Part shown: positions 36,804 through 45,195 of the stretch, piece by piece
How the letters are laid out: every line of letters starts with the position of its first letter
Numbering within the stretch: the stretch's first letter is position 1
Source: Shewanella sp. SNU WT4
Lineage (GTDB): Bacteria > Pseudomonadota > Gammaproteobacteria > Enterobacterales > Shewanellaceae
Assembly: GCF_006494715.1 (NCBI RefSeq)
Contig: NZ_CP041151.1
Span: 1,736,001-1,800,000 of the forward strand
Length of the DNA: 64,000 bases
Direction of reading: 5' to 3'
Position numbers and translations under genes: made by a program
The notes under the pieces: generated by a model
Told to the model about the DNA's origin: nothing
Database searches by the model: none
The model's input: the letters and a program-made list of their open reading frames with translations, nothing else

Positions 36804-37184
36804 CAAATAAGCCCCTTGCGGCCAATAGTTAATAAGGTTGCCGTTGATGATGATTTTTTCATTGAAATGAGATTAACAGGCAAGCTGACGCTTTAAGATT
36901 ATGAACTCATGATGCCTATGGTGGAATCAACTATCCGCGAAGTGAGTGACCCTGATTTGTATTTATTGTGTGATGTGCGCGAACTTGAAGGCTGGGAAGC
37001 CAGAGCCGTGTGGGATGATATTACATTCGGAGTGAAATTTGGCCGCCATTTTGAAAAGGTTACCATAGTTGGCCAAGGGCAATTACAACAATGGATGACC
37101 AAGGTTGCGAGCTGGTTTATGGGCGACGATGTTAAGTTCTTTGAAGATAAGGTCGCCGTATTAGCTTGGTTAAAGGACGATTAA
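36804..37184 (+). pseudogene. SpoIIAA-like (STAS) gene interrupted by an in-frame TAA
   Basis: The 91-residue frame starting at 36909 lacks the N-terminal strand and helix expected of a SpoIIAA-like protein (usually about 115-125 residues). The missing part lies directly upstream in the same frame (VAVDDDFFIEMRLTGKLTL), separated by a single TAA at 36894-36896, then DYELMMPMVES. GKLTxEDY is a conserved family segment, so the stop most likely replaces a Glu codon (GAA to TAA). After the stop the protein continues intact through LCDVRELEGWEARAVWDD to LAWLKDD. The original start is unclear; no good ribosome binding site precedes 36909. Either a recent nonsense mutation, a sequencing error, or restart gives a shortened product. 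Confidence 0.75.
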
Positions 37185-37209
37185 TCACGTGAATGTCTAT
37201 TCGTTGCGA

Positions 37210-38946
37210 CTATTTACTGCAACTATTTGCTGCAATAGTGCGCTGCGATAATGCCAATAACTGCGGCATTATGTCTAATTCATTGGCGGCAATGTGCGCT
37301 TGTTCAATCAGTACCGCATCAAGAATATCTAGAGTGGTGAGAGGGTTGGCTAATACCACTCTAAATACTACGGATTTTCGTAGTGCGGATTTAGCTTGCG
37401 TGAAGCTTGCTAGTGGAATGCGGGTGCGGGACACAAAGGATTTACCCATTTCGCGCTGAGTTTTTTGCATATGTTGGCACAAGTCATCGAGCAGGCTATT
37501 TAATTGCTCGAGGCTGGCATCATCATTGTGGATTTTGGCGTGAGCTAAGGCGTGCTTAACTAACGCGGGCACATAGCGATAGGTCAGTAAGCATAACTCG
37601 GGCGCGCTAGTCAGTTCAAAATCTGGGTGGTTTGCTATTTTTTCAGCAAATGCGCGGGCATTATTAATGCTGCGATTAATGAGAATTTCATAGCCTTGCT
37701 GCCCTATGATTTGCAAACAGGCATGCACTTGTAATGCCATGCCTGGGCGCGAGCCTTCCAACGTCTGACTGCCTAAATCTTTTGAGCCTTTACGCAGAAT
37801 ATATTCGGCGTGATGCACTATGGCGCTGCAAGCCGTCGGGTCTTTAAATAACACCATGCCCGCGCCCATAGGCACGTACATTTGTTTGTGGGCATCAATA
37901 GTCACAGAATCAGCAAGTTCGATGCCGCGCAGTAAGTGGCGGTATTGGCTCGATAATAAGGTGGCTCCCCCCCACGCCGCATCCACATGAAAGTGGCAGT
38001 GTAATTCTTTTGCCAAGGTTGCTAGCGCCGTTAAATCATCTATGTTGCCGGTTTCTGTCGTACCCGCCACGCCCACAATCGCCATTACCCGAATATTGCG
38101 TACTTGTAATTCTTGGGCTTTAGCGCGCATTTGGGCGACATCTACTTTATTGTGGCAATCTGTCGCTATGCTGATGATATTGTCGCGGCCAATACCAAGT
38201 AAATCAGCCGCTTTTCCTAGGGAGTAGTGGCTGCGCTCGGACACTAAAATCGCAATATCATCAAAACCATAATGCCGTAATGCCTTGGCTAGGCCATGGC
38301 GACTCACGCCTTTAAACTCACCTTGGGCTTTAAGTAAGTTATTGCGGGCTATCCATAGCGCCGTAATATTAGCGAGCGTGCCGCCAGAGCAAAAGGCACC
38401 TAAGGCCGTGTCGGCTTGGTGCTGAAATTCAGCATAAAACTGCGGCGCTTGTTGGTACACCAAATGGTGCATCATACCGAGCACTTGGCGCTCTAATGGC
38501 GTAAAGGCTTTAGAGGTTTCAATTTTGACGAGATTTTGATTGAGCGCCACCATGATTTTGGAGAGCGGCAGCACAAAGTGGGGCAGGGCGGATGTCATGT
38601 GGCCGATAAAACTGGGGGATGCCGTATGTACTGATTGCGCCACTAAAGTGTGCATGATGTCATCGACATAATCTGACACAAACCTTGGCCGAGTGGGAAT
38701 ACTATGGTCATTAAAGTCAGCTTCAATGTCACTTAATGGTTTTTCCAACGCGACTATGTTATCCCGTAAAAACCCTGCCAAATCTTGCGACAATTTTTGC
38801 TCTATCTGGCCTAAGGTAGAGTTTGGCGCCTCAGGCACAGTAAAAATTTTGAGTATGGTTTCTGCAGAAGCAATGGCAGTGGCATCCGACGTTGGTGCTT
38901 GCGGTTGCGAAACCGGCTGAGGCGAAGCTTTGGACATGGCTGTCAT
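37210..38946 (-). CDS. panP: PLP-dependent aspartate 1-decarboxylase PanP
   Basis: 578 residues of the group II PLP decarboxylase family. The PLP lysine lies in the DAHKQMYVPMGAG motif, the cofactor Asp/Ala in HVDAAWGGA, and the N-terminal LSQDLAGFLRDN region fits the Vibrio/Shewanella PanP group. PanP makes beta-alanine from aspartate for pantothenate and CoA synthesis in bacteria lacking PanD. Glutamate decarboxylase-like activity is the main alternative. The first 30 residues are Ala/Pro/Gln-rich, and the start could be the Met at residue 4. The gene is convergent with the broken STAS gene, only about 25 bases apart, with no clear terminator. Confidence 0.85.
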   Translation of the reverse strand: MTAMSKASPQPVSQPQAPTSDATAIASAETILKIFTVPEAPNSTLGQIEQKLSQDLAGFLRDNIVALEKPLSDIEADFNDHSIPTRPRFVSDYVDDIMHTLVAQSVHTASPSFIGHMTSALPHFVLPLSKIMVALNQNLVKIETSKAFTPLERQVLGMMHHLVYQQAPQFYAEFQHQADTALGAFCSGGTLANITALWIARNNLLKAQGEFKGVSRHGLAKALRHYGFDDIAILVSERSHYSLGKAADLLGIGRDNIISIATDCHNKVDVAQMRAKAQELQVRNIRVMAIVGVAGTTETGNIDDLTALATLAKELHCHFHVDAAWGGATLLSSQYRHLLRGIELADSVTIDAHKQMYVPMGAGMVLFKDPTACSAIVHHAEYILRKGSKDLGSQTLEGSRPGMALQVHACLQIIGQQGYEILINRSINNARAFAEKIANHPDFELTSAPELCLLTYRYVPALVKHALAHAKIHNDDASLEQLNSLLDDLCQHMQKTQREMGKSFVSRTRIPLASFTQAKSALRKSVVFRVVLANPLTTLDILDAVLIEQAHIAANELDIMPQLLALSQRTIAANSCSK

Positions 38947-39407
38947 GGGCGCTCTTATTATTAGACTTGGGAACAGGGCGTTGGCGGTTAACTTAAGCTT
39001 GCTAATGTCACTTAGTTGTCGCTTATGTCGCCTTATTTAGGCGCAGCCTTGATTTTTATATGTTTGCAAGCAACTAAAGTGTTTGCAACTTTACTGCAAC
39101 TAGTCGTGCACATCAAGGCATCTGCGTGTGAGCAGATAAATAGTGATTATTTGTTATTTGTGATGATTTGCGATTAGCGCAAGCAGGCAGCAGGGGAATG
39201 TCACTTAACATCACAGATTTGATTGTGAGTCTTTAACGATTGACTATGCGCCTGCGCAAAAGGCGCATAGTGATGACATGAATATTGCTTTTATTGAGGC
39301 TCTTAAGCCTAAGCACTCTTCACTAACTGTACAAAGTGAGTGAGCGCTTAACACCTAACACCTAAATTTTAAAACCTAACACCTAAATCCTAATGCTGAG
39401 CACTTCG
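38947..39407. other. Gap between panP and the glycerate kinase gene
   Basis: 461 bases without a gene. It contains an 11-bp hairpin (ACTATGCGCCT / AGGCGCATAGT, 39243-39271) that may end the glycerate kinase transcript, and a 15-bp direct repeat, ACCTAACACCTAAAT, at 39353 and 39374. Confidence 0.6.
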
Positions 39408-40589
39408 CTAGCCATTCACTCGCGCGCCTAATTTAAGCAGAGCCGCGACATTGGCTGCAGTGCGAATTAGATTGGACGTACCTGTGGCTAGTGCTTGTTC
39501 TAGGCTGACAGAGGCTGGTACTATCGGGAAAATCGCTTGCATGCCAAGGGCTTTAATCTTGTCGGCATCTACGCCTAAACAGCCACATAACGCAATACAA
39601 GGCACTTGATAATCATTGGCCACATTGAGCACGCCCATGGGCGTTTTGCCAGATACGGTTTGAGCATCAATTCGGCCTTCGCCAGTAATGACTAATGTCG
39701 CGCCCGGCATATGGCTAGCCAATGCTACGGCTGTAGTCACAAGTTGTACGCCTGGGGTTAAGGATGCACCCAGTAAACTCACCATGGCATACCCCATCCC
39801 CCCCGCAGCGCCTGCGCCCGCTAACGTTGACATGTCTGCGGTTTGTGGAAAGTGATGACTGACTATGGCCGCAAAGCTTGCCAAGGCATTATCCAGTTTA
39901 TCCACCATGGCTGGGCTTGCGCCTTTTTGCCGGCCAAAAACATGGGAAGCGCCGCGCTCTCCACACAAGGGATTATCCACATCGCACGCCACTTCGATTT
40001 GACACTCGGCGAGGGCAGGATGCAGACCACTGATATCTATGCTGGCTAATTGCATTAAGGCCGCGCCGCCTGGCGCGAGTGTTTGGCCGAATCTGTCTTT
40101 TAATACCACTCCTAACGCCTGCAGCATACCAGCGCCGCCATCGTTAGTGGCGCTGCCTCCTAGTCCTAGAATAATGTGGCGCACGCCACTATTAAGCGCA
40201 TCTGCTATCAGTTCGCCCGTACCAAAGCTGGTGGTGATATAGGGGTTGCGGTTTTCCATAGGCACTAAATGTAACCCTGAAGCGGCGGCCATTTCTATGA
40301 TGGCGCGCTTGCTGGTAGCGCTATGGTTATTGTGTTGGCCTGCGCTACCCAATATTCCATAAGTTGCCATGACTTTATTGCCAAGAGGGCCAGTTACTTC
40401 TATGGTGCGTCTGCTGCCAGCGGTGGCATCGACCATGGCATTGACTGTGCCTTCACCACCATCAGCCATAGGAACCTTGATATATTCGGCATCTGGAAAT
40501 ACTTGTTTAAACCCCGTTTCAATGGCGCAAGCGACATCAAGAGCACTTAGGCTTTCTTTAAAGGAATCAGGGGCGATAACAATTTTCAT
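39408..40589 (-). CDS. Glycerate kinase (GarK/GlxK type)
   Basis: 393 residues from the ATG at 40589, chosen because AAGGA lies 8 bases upstream and MKIVIAPDSFKESLSALDVA is the usual family N-terminus; a 35-residue upstream extension in the same frame is not coding-like. Family motifs include MADGGEGTV, LGLGGSATNDGGAGMLQALG, ACDVDNPLCG and ITGEGRIDAQTVSGKTP. The enzyme phosphorylates glycerate with ATP to 2-phosphoglycerate, feeding it into glycolysis. In related Shewanella a permease and a regulator neighbour this gene, but none is present here, so its inducer and uptake route are not evident. Confidence 0.92.
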   Translation of the reverse strand: MKIVIAPDSFKESLSALDVACAIETGFKQVFPDAEYIKVPMADGGEGTVNAMVDATAGSRRTIEVTGPLGNKVMATYGILGSAGQHNNHSATSKRAIIEMAAASGLHLVPMENRNPYITTSFGTGELIADALNSGVRHIILGLGGSATNDGGAGMLQALGVVLKDRFGQTLAPGGAALMQLASIDISGLHPALAECQIEVACDVDNPLCGERGASHVFGRQKGASPAMVDKLDNALASFAAIVSHHFPQTADMSTLAGAGAAGGMGYAMVSLLGASLTPGVQLVTTAVALASHMPGATLVITGEGRIDAQTVSGKTPMGVLNVANDYQVPCIALCGCLGVDADKIKALGMQAIFPIVPASVSLEQALATGTSNLIRTAANVAALLKLGARVNG

Positions 40590-41198
40590 GAATAATCCTT
40601 GGCACGCGGTAAACAAAGTCGGTTTACCTAAAAAAGCGGGCGGCAGAGGGGTAAACCCCGCCACTCCAGTAAGAACAAATGTTACAGTGACCATAACAAT
40701 AGGCTTATGACATTCACTGCTGTCATCGCCGAAATGGCCACAGCAATTAGCATCGCCATTGATACTCGGCCCATTTTCGAGCCTATATCAATACCGCCAG
40801 GCTCAGTGATTTACTTAGAAATTAACTAGGTAACAGAGTTTATTAACCCATAACGCGCCAGGGTGGTTAGCCTCTTGATGCCAAACCAATCAGTAACATC
40901 GGCTCTAATCGGTATTAATTGGCACTATGATAGGCGCAAAGGCGGGCAAGGTACCATAACTTGCGCTAAGGCTTTCATATTGATTGGCTTTATTTATCTG
41001 TTTAGCGGGCGTTACGCCCGTAAATAGCTCAGGCATTACAGCGATAGCCACAAGTTCGAGAATTATGGCTATCGCTGCTCTTCATATCGTTATCACTTTT
41101 TATATAGTGCTCATTCTGTCTAGCCTTGCCACTTTGCCTGCATGGGAGCTTAAGTTAGCTAACTTGCCGTTAGCTATTCACACACTAACTAAGTAAAA
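40590..41198. other. 609-base gap upstream of the glycerate kinase gene
   Basis: No standard-size gene. It holds the tiny ORF at 40682-40774, the hairpin AGCGATAGCCA / TGGCTATCGCT (41039-41074), and a 70-codon plus-strand ORF (40984-41196) with no ribosome binding site or family resemblance that I do not accept. It might be the scar of lost glycerate-transport genes. Confidence 0.5.
40682..40774 (-). CDS. Possible 30-residue single-helix membrane protein
   Basis: MGRVSMAMLIAVAISAMTAV plus ten residues ending SLLLWSL: one predicted membrane helix, ending about 90 bases before the glycerate kinase start on the same strand. A weak AGG lies 8 bases upstream of the ATG. It may be a genuine small protein, the tail of a lost permease, or chance. 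I have no homology support. Confidence 0.25.
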   Translation of the reverse strand: MGRVSMAMLIAVAISAMTAVNVISLLLWSL

Positions 41199-41834
41199 CT
41201 ACGCCAATAATGGGCTGATCATTTGTCCAAGCCAAATCAAAAATACGCCTGCGGCAGGCACAAGAATAACCAGTGCCATCAGGCGCTGCTGCGTAGTGCG
41301 CGCTAATCTCAGCGCCAATGCTGCCGCTGGCATAGCAAATAGCGCTATGGGGGCGATAAATAACGCCATGATAAAAAATAACAGGCCGCCAAAACTTAAT
41401 AAGTGCGCGCTACTTTCCGTAATGGGCTTAGCGCTATGACGCAGATTTAATGGCAGCAAGGCCAGCGCCGTGGCAATTAACACTATGCTGAGATTTAAGC
41501 TGCCACTGGCAAATCCTTGCCAATTAAGCACAGTAAATAGCAGGGCAATCAAGGGCGCGATGAGGGCGGTAATCACATGGACGGTAACGAATGTTGGGCG
41601 AGAGTAGATGCCGGCAAAATAGAAGAGTAACTGTAAACCAAGGTTTAGCAGGCCAAGGCTTCCTAATCCTAAGATGATGAACATAGACACTTGCGCGCCC
41701 GCTAAATCAAAAGCCATGGCTGGCATTGGCACTAAGGTTAAGGCGCCTAGCATGAGGGCGTTAGCGGCTAAGGTTTTAGGCGACGCTTTCGGAATAAAAG
41801 ATTGGGGGCGAGCGTGAGTATTGGCTTGAGGCAT
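41199..41834 (-). CDS. Polytopic membrane protein of unknown function
   Basis: 211 residues. After about 22 polar residues, roughly five or six hydrophobic helices follow (about 24-44, 49-72, 82-103, 113-128, 144-168 and 188-208), with few charged residues between them. I recognise no family. Positively charged segments (NLRHSAKP, RLARTTQQR) suggest cytoplasmic loops. It lies downstream of mtrB on the same strand, but a terminator separates them, so cotranscription is doubtful. From memory, related Shewanella genomes also carry an uncharacterised small gene next to mtrB; whether this is that gene I cannot tell. Confidence 0.65.
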   Translation of the reverse strand: MPQANTHARPQSFIPKASPKTLAANALMLGALTLVPMPAMAFDLAGAQVSMFIILGLGSLGLLNLGLQLLFYFAGIYSRPTFVTVHVITALIAPLIALLFTVLNWQGFASGSLNLSIVLIATALALLPLNLRHSAKPITESSAHLLSFGGLLFFIMALFIAPIALFAMPAAALALRLARTTQQRLMALVILVPAAGVFLIWLGQMISPLLA

Positions 41835-41970
41835 GGGGCGGCTCCATCAAAAAATTGCCCCTACCTTGGGTTAAACCTTGATTTGAATCAAGTGTTAGCG
41901 TCTGCTTTTTCAGGGAATTTGAATTTGGTCACAGCCAATACGGGGTCACTCTCTCGATTGTTGCCAATAA

Positions 41971-41992
41971 AAAGGGCCCGATTGGGCCCTTA
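41971..41992 (-). terminator. Rho-independent terminator of the mtrCAB operon
   Basis: AGGGCCC-AATC-GGGCCCTTTTTATT on the minus strand, about 75 bases after the mtrB stop codon. Confidence 0.85.
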
Positions 41993-42065
41993 ACTGTTAG
42001 TGCTTAGCTCTTAACCGTTAGCACTTAATGTTTAGTTCTTAGCGAATTTAACAATAGCAACTCAA

Positions 42066-44150
42066 TTAGAGTTTGTATTGCAGGCTTAACATGACCATGT
42101 GGGCATTGTAATCATGGTTAAGATTACCAAAGCTCAGTACGTTCCAAATAGCATCTGTGCTTAAGCTATTGGCCGGATCATTGTCTTGATATCTCTCGTA
42201 CATATAATCCATGCGCACACTGGCTTGCTGGCTTACTTGATAAGTCGCATACAAGTTAACATTGTGCGATTTAGCAAAGAAATCGCCATAGTTACCGGTT
42301 ACGCCTTGAGTGACTTGAGTATCCCCTTGTGAGTCTGAATAGCTGTAATCCAGTCCTAAGGCTAACTTATCGGCCATCAAGTTGTTGTAAGCAATGCCAG
42401 CGCCAGCAAAATGGAAGGTATCGTCAATCTGACTGCTCCAAGTTGGCGCATTGAAGTTACTGCTACCGTTTTGCTTTGAGTTAATCTGCTGATAACCATA
42501 GAAAGCATTAACGCTGATATCGTCAGTGATCAGATAATTAGCACCAATATCTGTGCTGTAATCTTGGGTTTCGGTTAAGCCAATTTGGGTATGATCGTAA
42601 TCATCTAAGGCGTAACGCGCTGACAAATCAAAGCTTAAACTATCCGTTGGGGCATAGCTTGCTTGCGCTTGGATTTGACTACGTTTTCTATCGGCAAGAT
42701 TGAATTTACGCAGTAAGGCATTGTTTTCAGACGATGTCAGTGTCGAGGCTTGATAACGCGAACCTTCATGCAAACCAAAACTACCTTTAACCGAGAAGTT
42801 CCATTGCTCGAAACTGCTTAAGCTAAAGCGCGTCCACAAGGTGCTTTCATCTGTAGTTTCACGGTCTTCATAGTCGCGCTCTTGCCTTTTGAAATCATAG
42901 CCACCATCTAACTTCATGCCGCGGCTAATACGGTAATCGAGCGCCAGTTTTAGTTGCTGATTGGTGTAATCATAAGGGGTGTTATAGCTCACCTTACCAT
43001 TAACATCATTGATGCTAATTTGCGTCCAAGCATCGACATCGGTCTGATTGTCACGGTCGTAATAATCATAACTGGCTTGCATCCGCACTTGGCTGCTGAG
43101 CTTTTGCACGACTTTAACCGTGGCGCCAGTTAAATCTACTTTGGCATCAACGGCCTCGGTCGGTAACTGATAACCATAGCCTGAGGTGACTAGCGCTTGA
43201 TCTTGGCTCATTTGCCCAAGGTACAGGCGGCCATTAACTATGGTGTCACTGTGGCGCCACTGTCCTGTTAAAGCAACAGTATGCGCCTGATTGTCAGGGT
43301 CAAGCGCCATAGCGCCTTGGGTTTGCGCGCCAAACGTGGGGTTAAAGGCATTATCAAAATTAAGCTGCGCATAATTATTGCTAAACATTGAGCCTTGATA
43401 GCTTAACTGCGAGAACCAAGAGTCTCCCGCTAAGTTAACTCCAGCAGCCAAGGTATCTGTGGTGTAATCCACAGGTTCAGCCAGCATCATAGACTGATTA
43501 AAAAAGCTGCCAGACGCCGTTTTTAAGCCAGTTTTATGCTCGCGCTCATAATCAATAAAGCTGCTCCACAGGCTGTCAGCTTGATAGACCAAGCCTAAGC
43601 CATAGCGATCGCGCTTAAGTGTTAAATCAATAGCATTAAGGCTGGAATTTAATTGAGTCATGCCCGCAGTATTGCCAGCCGTAACCCAATTAGACGGCAA
43701 AGTTAAATCATTACCGCCTATGCCTTGATAAGGGGTTAACGCATTATCATTTTTCCAGGTAGTAATGTTTTGATAACGGGCATTGATATTAAAATCGCCA
43801 GGGCTACCGGCATTAACATCAATAAAGCCATTATCCATACCGAGCTGATAAGCATTAACAGTGGCGCGATGACCATTAATGCCAGTCGTAACTAAGTTAG
43901 CATCCACTTTGGCGGGCACTTGGTTATCGCTACCGAAATTATTGCCTGAATAGTTATCGTTACTGTCGATATAACCCACGCCCACAGCCACAGTACCGTT
44001 AACACCTGTGTCTTGTGTACAGGCTTTACATTGCCAAGCGTCATATTTCACTTTGACGGTATTGGCCTTGTTGAGGTTATAGCCATCGGCCATCGCCATT
44101 GAGCTGCTAGCCACTAGGGCTAAGGTGATTAGATTGAGTTTAAAATTCAT
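42066..44150 (-). CDS. mtrB: Outer-membrane beta-barrel MtrB
   Basis: 694 residues, close to S. oneidensis MtrB (697). A signal peptide (cut after AMA) is followed by the CKAC motif near the mature N-terminus, diagnostic of MtrB proteins that support metal reduction. The rest is a repetitive pattern of amphipathic strands with Tyr/Trp girdles, ending in MLSLQYKL, which fits BAM recognition. The barrel sheaths MtrA and docks MtrC, forming the transmembrane electron conduit to extracellular Fe(III), Mn(IV) or electrodes. The gene starts 9 bases after mtrA, so the two are translated from one message. Confidence 0.95.
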   Translation of the reverse strand: MNFKLNLITLALVASSSMAMADGYNLNKANTVKVKYDAWQCKACTQDTGVNGTVAVGVGYIDSNDNYSGNNFGSDNQVPAKVDANLVTTGINGHRATVNAYQLGMDNGFIDVNAGSPGDFNINARYQNITTWKNDNALTPYQGIGGNDLTLPSNWVTAGNTAGMTQLNSSLNAIDLTLKRDRYGLGLVYQADSLWSSFIDYEREHKTGLKTASGSFFNQSMMLAEPVDYTTDTLAAGVNLAGDSWFSQLSYQGSMFSNNYAQLNFDNAFNPTFGAQTQGAMALDPDNQAHTVALTGQWRHSDTIVNGRLYLGQMSQDQALVTSGYGYQLPTEAVDAKVDLTGATVKVVQKLSSQVRMQASYDYYDRDNQTDVDAWTQISINDVNGKVSYNTPYDYTNQQLKLALDYRISRGMKLDGGYDFKRQERDYEDRETTDESTLWTRFSLSSFEQWNFSVKGSFGLHEGSRYQASTLTSSENNALLRKFNLADRKRSQIQAQASYAPTDSLSFDLSARYALDDYDHTQIGLTETQDYSTDIGANYLITDDISVNAFYGYQQINSKQNGSSNFNAPTWSSQIDDTFHFAGAGIAYNNLMADKLALGLDYSYSDSQGDTQVTQGVTGNYGDFFAKSHNVNLYATYQVSQQASVRMDYMYERYQDNDPANSLSTDAIWNVLSFGNLNHDYNAHMVMLSLQYKL

Positions 44151-44159
44151 AATGCCTCC

Positions 44160-45134
44160 TTAACGCTGTAGCAATTTGCCAGATGGATGATTAGAGCCAT
44201 GGATTTGGCTGTGACAATTTAAACAGCTGCGGCCACCGGTAAAGGCGTTGTTACCCACTTCACTGCCTTGGGCTGTGTTGCCTAAATAAGCATTGCCCGC
44301 ATGGCCATCGCTGGCATGGCACTGCTGGCACAACTGAGTCACGCGGGTGTTGAGCATGGCATCGTTAACACTGCCATGAGGGTTATGACAATTGGCGCAG
44401 TTCTCGGTCACGGGAGCATGTTCCCATAACTTTGGGCCGCGCTTTTCTGCGTGACAGCTATAGCAAGTTTCATTCAAGCTAGGTTTTACTAAATCGCTGT
44501 CAGTCATGCTGCCATGTGGGTTATGGCAATCAGAACAGGTCATTTGCGCCCATTTCATCGGGTGACTAGAACGCTTGTTCAAATCAGCCTTTTGACGGGT
44601 ATGACACTGGCTACAGATTTCAACTTCATTTTGCTTAGTTAAAATCGGATCTGCGGCGGTATGGATGCTATGACAAGACGCGCAAGCAACATCGGCGTTG
44701 TCATGATGACTGCCTTGCCAATTAATGCGGGTATCGTCTTGGTGACAGCTCATACACACACTGTTTTGCTTGGCGGCGCTTAAGCTTGCATCTTTACCAA
44801 AGGTAATCATGGGCTCGTTGCCGCCGCGCTGGTGTTGACCCATAGGGCCATGACAGGCTTCACATTGCAAACCTGGCATTGGGCTCTTGCTCGATTCAAT
44901 TGCGCCATGCACGCCACTAAACAGCGCCATCACTTTTTCTGATTTTTTATGGCACATTAAGCAAGAATCAGCGCCTTTAGGTGAGTAATTCCCTTCTGCG
45001 AATTTCTTATCTAAGGTGGCTTCAACTTCCGCTGGCGTGAGCTTAGCATCCCACTTAGCGGCCATGGCCGAGGTTGCCATTAACGACAACACTGCGCTTA
45101 ACAGCAGCGTTGGAATTAGGGTGGTTTTTTTCAT
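44160..45134 (-). CDS. mtrA: Periplasmic decaheme cytochrome MtrA
   Basis: 324 residues with a Sec signal peptide (cut after SAMA). Ten CxxCH sites are visible in order: CLMCH, CEACH, CMSCH, CASCH, CSQCH, CSDCH, CYSCH, CANCH, CQQCH and CLNCH. The sequence belongs to the MtrA/DmsE family and takes electrons from periplasmic carriers (CymA, FccA, STC), passing them through the MtrB barrel to MtrC. The gene lies about 60 bases after mtrC and 9 before mtrB, which supports assignment to MtrA rather than the paralogues MtrD or DmsE. Confidence 0.95.
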   Translation of the reverse strand: MKKTTLIPTLLLSAVLSLMATSAMAAKWDAKLTPAEVEATLDKKFAEGNYSPKGADSCLMCHKKSEKVMALFSGVHGAIESSKSPMPGLQCEACHGPMGQHQRGGNEPMITFGKDASLSAAKQNSVCMSCHQDDTRINWQGSHHDNADVACASCHSIHTAADPILTKQNEVEICSQCHTRQKADLNKRSSHPMKWAQMTCSDCHNPHGSMTDSDLVKPSLNETCYSCHAEKRGPKLWEHAPVTENCANCHNPHGSVNDAMLNTRVTQLCQQCHASDGHAGNAYLGNTAQGSEVGNNAFTGGRSCLNCHSQIHGSNHPSGKLLQR

Positions 45135-45195
45135 AATAGATTCCTAATCGACTTACCCTTAGGGTCAAAGGCGCAGCAGCGCTGCGCCAGCGTGA

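Noticed and set aside
40984..41196. 70-codon plus-strand ORF with hydrophobic translation
   Set aside because: No ribosome binding site, spans a hairpin, no recognisable homology.
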